From Paenibacillus sp. PL2-23 (lineage in GTDB: Bacteria > Bacillota > Bacilli > Paenibacillales > Paenibacillaceae), in assembly GCF_040834005.1 (NCBI RefSeq), contig NZ_CP162129.1:261501-325500 (forward strand): a stretch of 64,000 bases of DNA, read 5' to 3'. The notes under the pieces were generated by a model. That model did not search any database. It had not been told where the DNA came from and saw nothing but the letters and a program-made list of their open reading frames with translations. Positions 61,747 through 64,000 of the stretch are shown here, piece by piece (the first letter of the stretch is position 1; every line of letters starts with the position of its first letter). A program made the translations under genes and the position numbers.

Positions 61747-63224
61747 AAACCTCCTGTCGGTACTGGCATTAGTGCATCGTCATACAGCCGCATATCCGGC
61801 CCAGGCGTTGCTGCCGTATCTAATCCGAAGCCGGCGATCCGTGCAGCAATCATGGCGGTGTTCGCCGAGATGCCGTCTGCTCTCCGCCGCACAATCGTCT
61901 CCTGCAAGCTCGTCACGGCGACGTCTAGGCCATAGCGTTCCGAGAGCTCCTTCACCATGCGCAGCGCCTGCCGAAGTCCACTGCGGTCCAGATCGTCCAT
62001 ATAGTCACGTACGTCATAAGACATCTGAGAACGCATCGTGCTGTTCTTCCAAGCGCCTGGCTTGGCAATTAGTGAATCGAGCATCGTCAGCCAATCGACC
62101 GTATCGGTGCGGATACTCCCGAACTGCCGGGGGTGGCGGGAGATGGCTTCCCCTGCCGCATCGAGAGGCTCTACGTAGTGAGCACCGACACGAACGACAA
62201 TCTCTTCTTCGGCGTACATCGGCGATGAGGTGTATGTATGCTTGCCATCGAGCACGAATTTACCGTACCCGTTCGTCTTCAGATGCTCATATCGACAGGC
62301 TTCGAATGGAAGGCGAGGCAACGGCCGAAAGGCGTGCCGATCCGCTTCGAAGAGCTCGCAGATCGGCTTATCCTTCTTGTAATGCTCGCGGAGGTTGTCC
62401 AGATCGCACATTTGCAGCAGATCCGTGTTCCATTCCACGAGCGACGGAGCTGAGGGGAGGGGGACGAAGTAATTGCGTCGGACATAACCGACCTTGTTCT
62501 CTACGTTCCCCTTCTCGTGCCCGCTGGCAGGGTTGCAGAAGGTGACCTCAAAGCCAAAATGGGATTGAAAACGCTGGAACAGCTGCGTCAGCCTCACGGT
62601 CTCACCAATCCGCCTCCCTGCGCCCGTGGCATTGTCGAGTACCAAGCGTTTCGGCACACCTCCGACATGTTGGAATACATCCATAAGTCCCTGGCAGAGG
62701 CATTCCGCTGTCTCGCCGAGGAAACACTGAACGAAGGCAGCATTGCTCTGCGGGAAGGATACGACGAGGTATCTGCAAGCGCTGCGGGTTCCGTTCAGAA
62801 TCACATCGCATTCCCCGAAGTCAGCTTGTGCCTCGCCTGGATGCCACTCCAGCTCCAGGAACCCATCCTTGCTAAGCTTATGCTTCTGACGTGTCTCTCG
62901 GACGAAACGAACGACGGTCGGATAGGAGCAATCGAAGCCGGAATGCTCGCGGCAGAGTCTATCGTATACGCGCTGAGCCGTATGTCGCTGCTTGTAGCGG
63001 TTCTTCTCATCCTCCTTCAGCCAAGCCTCAATTGTTGCTTTGTATGGGTCGAGCTTAGATACGCGAACTTCCGCTATCGGCGCTTTCGAAGAGAAGTCCT
63101 CCTGCTCCATATACTTGCGGACAGTCTTTGGGTCCAGCCCCAGTTCCTTTGCGATCTGATACGGTCCCATCTGTTGCAATTGCAGTTCTTTGATTCGGTG
63201 AATCTGCTCCATGCTCTTCGTCAT
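61743..63224 (-). CDS. istA: IS21 transposase IstA
   Basis: This 493-residue transposase has an N-terminal HTH (MGPYQIAKELGLDPKTVRKY, about 19-38), and an rve-type core with acidic residues in EAQADFGECDV (Asp), RLVLDNATGAG (Asp) and KGNVENKVGYVRRN (Glu). A C-terminal SH3-like beta domain is followed by helices. ATG follows GGAGAAAGGATG-type sequence. No lesion is visible. Confidence 0.95.
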   Translation of the reverse strand: MTKSMEQIHRIKELQLQQMGPYQIAKELGLDPKTVRKYMEQEDFSSKAPIAEVRVSKLDPYKATIEAWLKEDEKNRYKQRHTAQRVYDRLCREHSGFDCSYPTVVRFVRETRQKHKLSKDGFLELEWHPGEAQADFGECDVILNGTRSACRYLVVSFPQSNAAFVQCFLGETAECLCQGLMDVFQHVGGVPKRLVLDNATGAGRRIGETVRLTQLFQRFQSHFGFEVTFCNPASGHEKGNVENKVGYVRRNYFVPLPSAPSLVEWNTDLLQMCDLDNLREHYKKDKPICELFEADRHAFRPLPRLPFEACRYEHLKTNGYGKFVLDGKHTYTSSPMYAEEEIVVRVGAHYVEPLDAAGEAISRHPRQFGSIRTDTVDWLTMLDSLIAKPGAWKNSTMRSQMSYDVRDYMDDLDRSGLRQALRMVKELSERYGLDVAVTSLQETIVRRRADGISANTAMIAARIAGFGLDTAATPGPDMRLYDDALMPVPTGGL

Positions 63225-63421
63225 CCTTTCTCCTCCTTGTTGCAGTACAAGGAGGTATATCGGCTAGATGATGATGACACAGGGAGAGCTCCCTAACCAA
63301 GAAAATTACCAGTTCCGAGCAATGAATTCCTAATGATCAAAACAGGGATTTTCTGTTGATCGCAATAAGGAATTTTTATTGATCGAAACCTACATTTCTA
63401 TTTGATCATAAACAGTTCGGG

Positions 63422-64000
63422 TCAGTCCCGAGATGTTGCTGACCAGTCAAGCGCGCCTTCTTACGCTTTGTGAATCTGGTGTAAAAAGCAAGTGCCCACG
63501 ACAGGATAAATTCCGTCAGAAGTTGGCTTCCCACTACCTCTCCCAAGTTATAGCCCTGCCCGTAGGATAGCACCACGATCGTCGATTATATCCCATAACT
63601 CATTGCCCCTACGAGCTCTGTGACACAAGTACTTCATTCTTTTGTCGACCCTTTCTGCAGAAGATGTAATGGTGTTGTGCTTTTTTATCATGATTGGCCT
63701 TTATAGCTGACCGGACGTAAAGAATCCTAACCTCGTCGTCTGAAACGAGGAATGTCGTTTCATGACTACATAGTTAGGAAGTTAAGGCCCCCTGTAGAAA
63801 CCCTCGCCCTATGCCCGGGCACCAGCCCTGCGAGGTTATACGAATGGAATATGAAGTTCTGAGTACCCCGTCGAAAAGAGTAAAAGATAACGTTACAAAT
63901 ATTACTCAGTAGGTAGGGAGCTGTCTACCCTGTGTGGAAACGAAATCTAGAATGATTTATTTGCGCGGTGCCCGAGGTAATTGAGAACCACCTCTTGGTG
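63422..64000. other. Right end: no gene supported, structured-looking RNA-like tract
   Basis: No convincing coding region is seen. From about 63700 the plus strand has many short paired segments (CCTCGTCGTCTGAAACGAGG; GGTAGGGAGCTGTCTACC) and AAACGAAATC-like text. It loosely recalls domain I of a bacterial group II intron that would continue past the window. This is an impression; no start consensus (GTGYG) was located. Confidence 0.25.

Larger units (their letters stand above)
60865..63414 (-). mobile_element. IS21-family insertion sequence, apparently intact, with target duplication
   Basis: This 2550-bp element has related ends: TGTGTTTTGTCAAGTAG at the left and TGTTTATGATCAAATAG on the reverse strand at the right (12 of 17 bases alike). 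Multiple short internal repeats lie at both ends: TTCCCTGGT(C/T)TAATCATC-type at 60890-60990 and TTGATCG-type at 63335-63405. The 7-bp direct repeat GTTCGGG flanks it at 60858-60864 and 63415-63421. It carries istA and istB, both whole. Confidence 0.9.

Overview
The window looks like chromosomal DNA of a plant- or soil-associated Paenibacillus-type bacterium (Bacillota). The evidence is the two very large S-layer-homology (SLH) surface proteins, a GH44 plant-wall glucanase, AraR-type arabinose control, ECF and BTAD-type regulators, cre sites and strong AGGAGG ribosome binding sites. The sequence is fairly GC-rich until about 54.7 kb. After that come AT-richer genes, broken genes and insertion sequences. 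No rRNA, tRNA or CRISPR array was seen.

Layout. 0-8.6 kb: the 3' end of a GH44 glucanase gene followed at once by a 2543-residue SLH protein. 8.8-11.4 kb: a TetR/DUF3995/FAD-monooxygenase operon with a long leader holding a palindrome array. 11.4-15 kb: small regulatory genes (SDR, XRE plus membrane protein, ECF sigma factor, VOC protein). 15-19.6 kb: a secreted propeller protein and pstS-pstC-pstA, with Pho-box-like repeats in front. 19.7-22.7 kb: a 7TM histidine kinase and a response regulator with a BTAD domain. 22.8-27.5 kb: a 1560-residue SLH/RCC1 protein. 27.8-29.5 kb: ArsR, DoxX and small genes, with a methyltransferase remnant. 29.5-34.8 kb: the araR / kinase-araD-araA arabinose locus. 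35-43 kb: a sulfatase, a FAD oxidoreductase, an AraC regulator and a sugar ABC importer. 43.4-51.1 kb: a LacI-DUF1593 pair divergent from an isomerase, split transketolase and FGGY kinase operon whose logic fits D-apiose breakdown. 51.2-52.1 kb: fructose-bisphosphate aldolase. 52.9-54.7 kb: a CotH-like lipoprotein. 54.7-64 kb: a sporulation sigma-factor remnant, a coiled-coil gene, an IS3 element, a broken IS110 element, a short glycan-synthesis remnant and an intact IS21 element.

How it fits together. Much of the window serves capture of plant-wall carbohydrate: xyloglucan or glucan attack (GH44), arabinose, probably apiose, and an unknown (possibly sulfated) glycoside. The products feed pentose-phosphate and triose-phosphate pools, next to an fba gene. 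Catabolite control is suggested by cre sites in front of the ABC importer and of fba.

The most unusual signal is not a gene. Three intergenic arrays (8.91-9.19, 27.60-27.83 and 52.44-52.68 kb) carry 6, 5 and 5 related short palindromes. The palindromes are spaced exactly 51 bp apart (about five helical turns) and alternate between two types, giving a 102-bp super-repeat. A fourth site at 34.84 kb has two copies of a different palindrome 52 bp apart.
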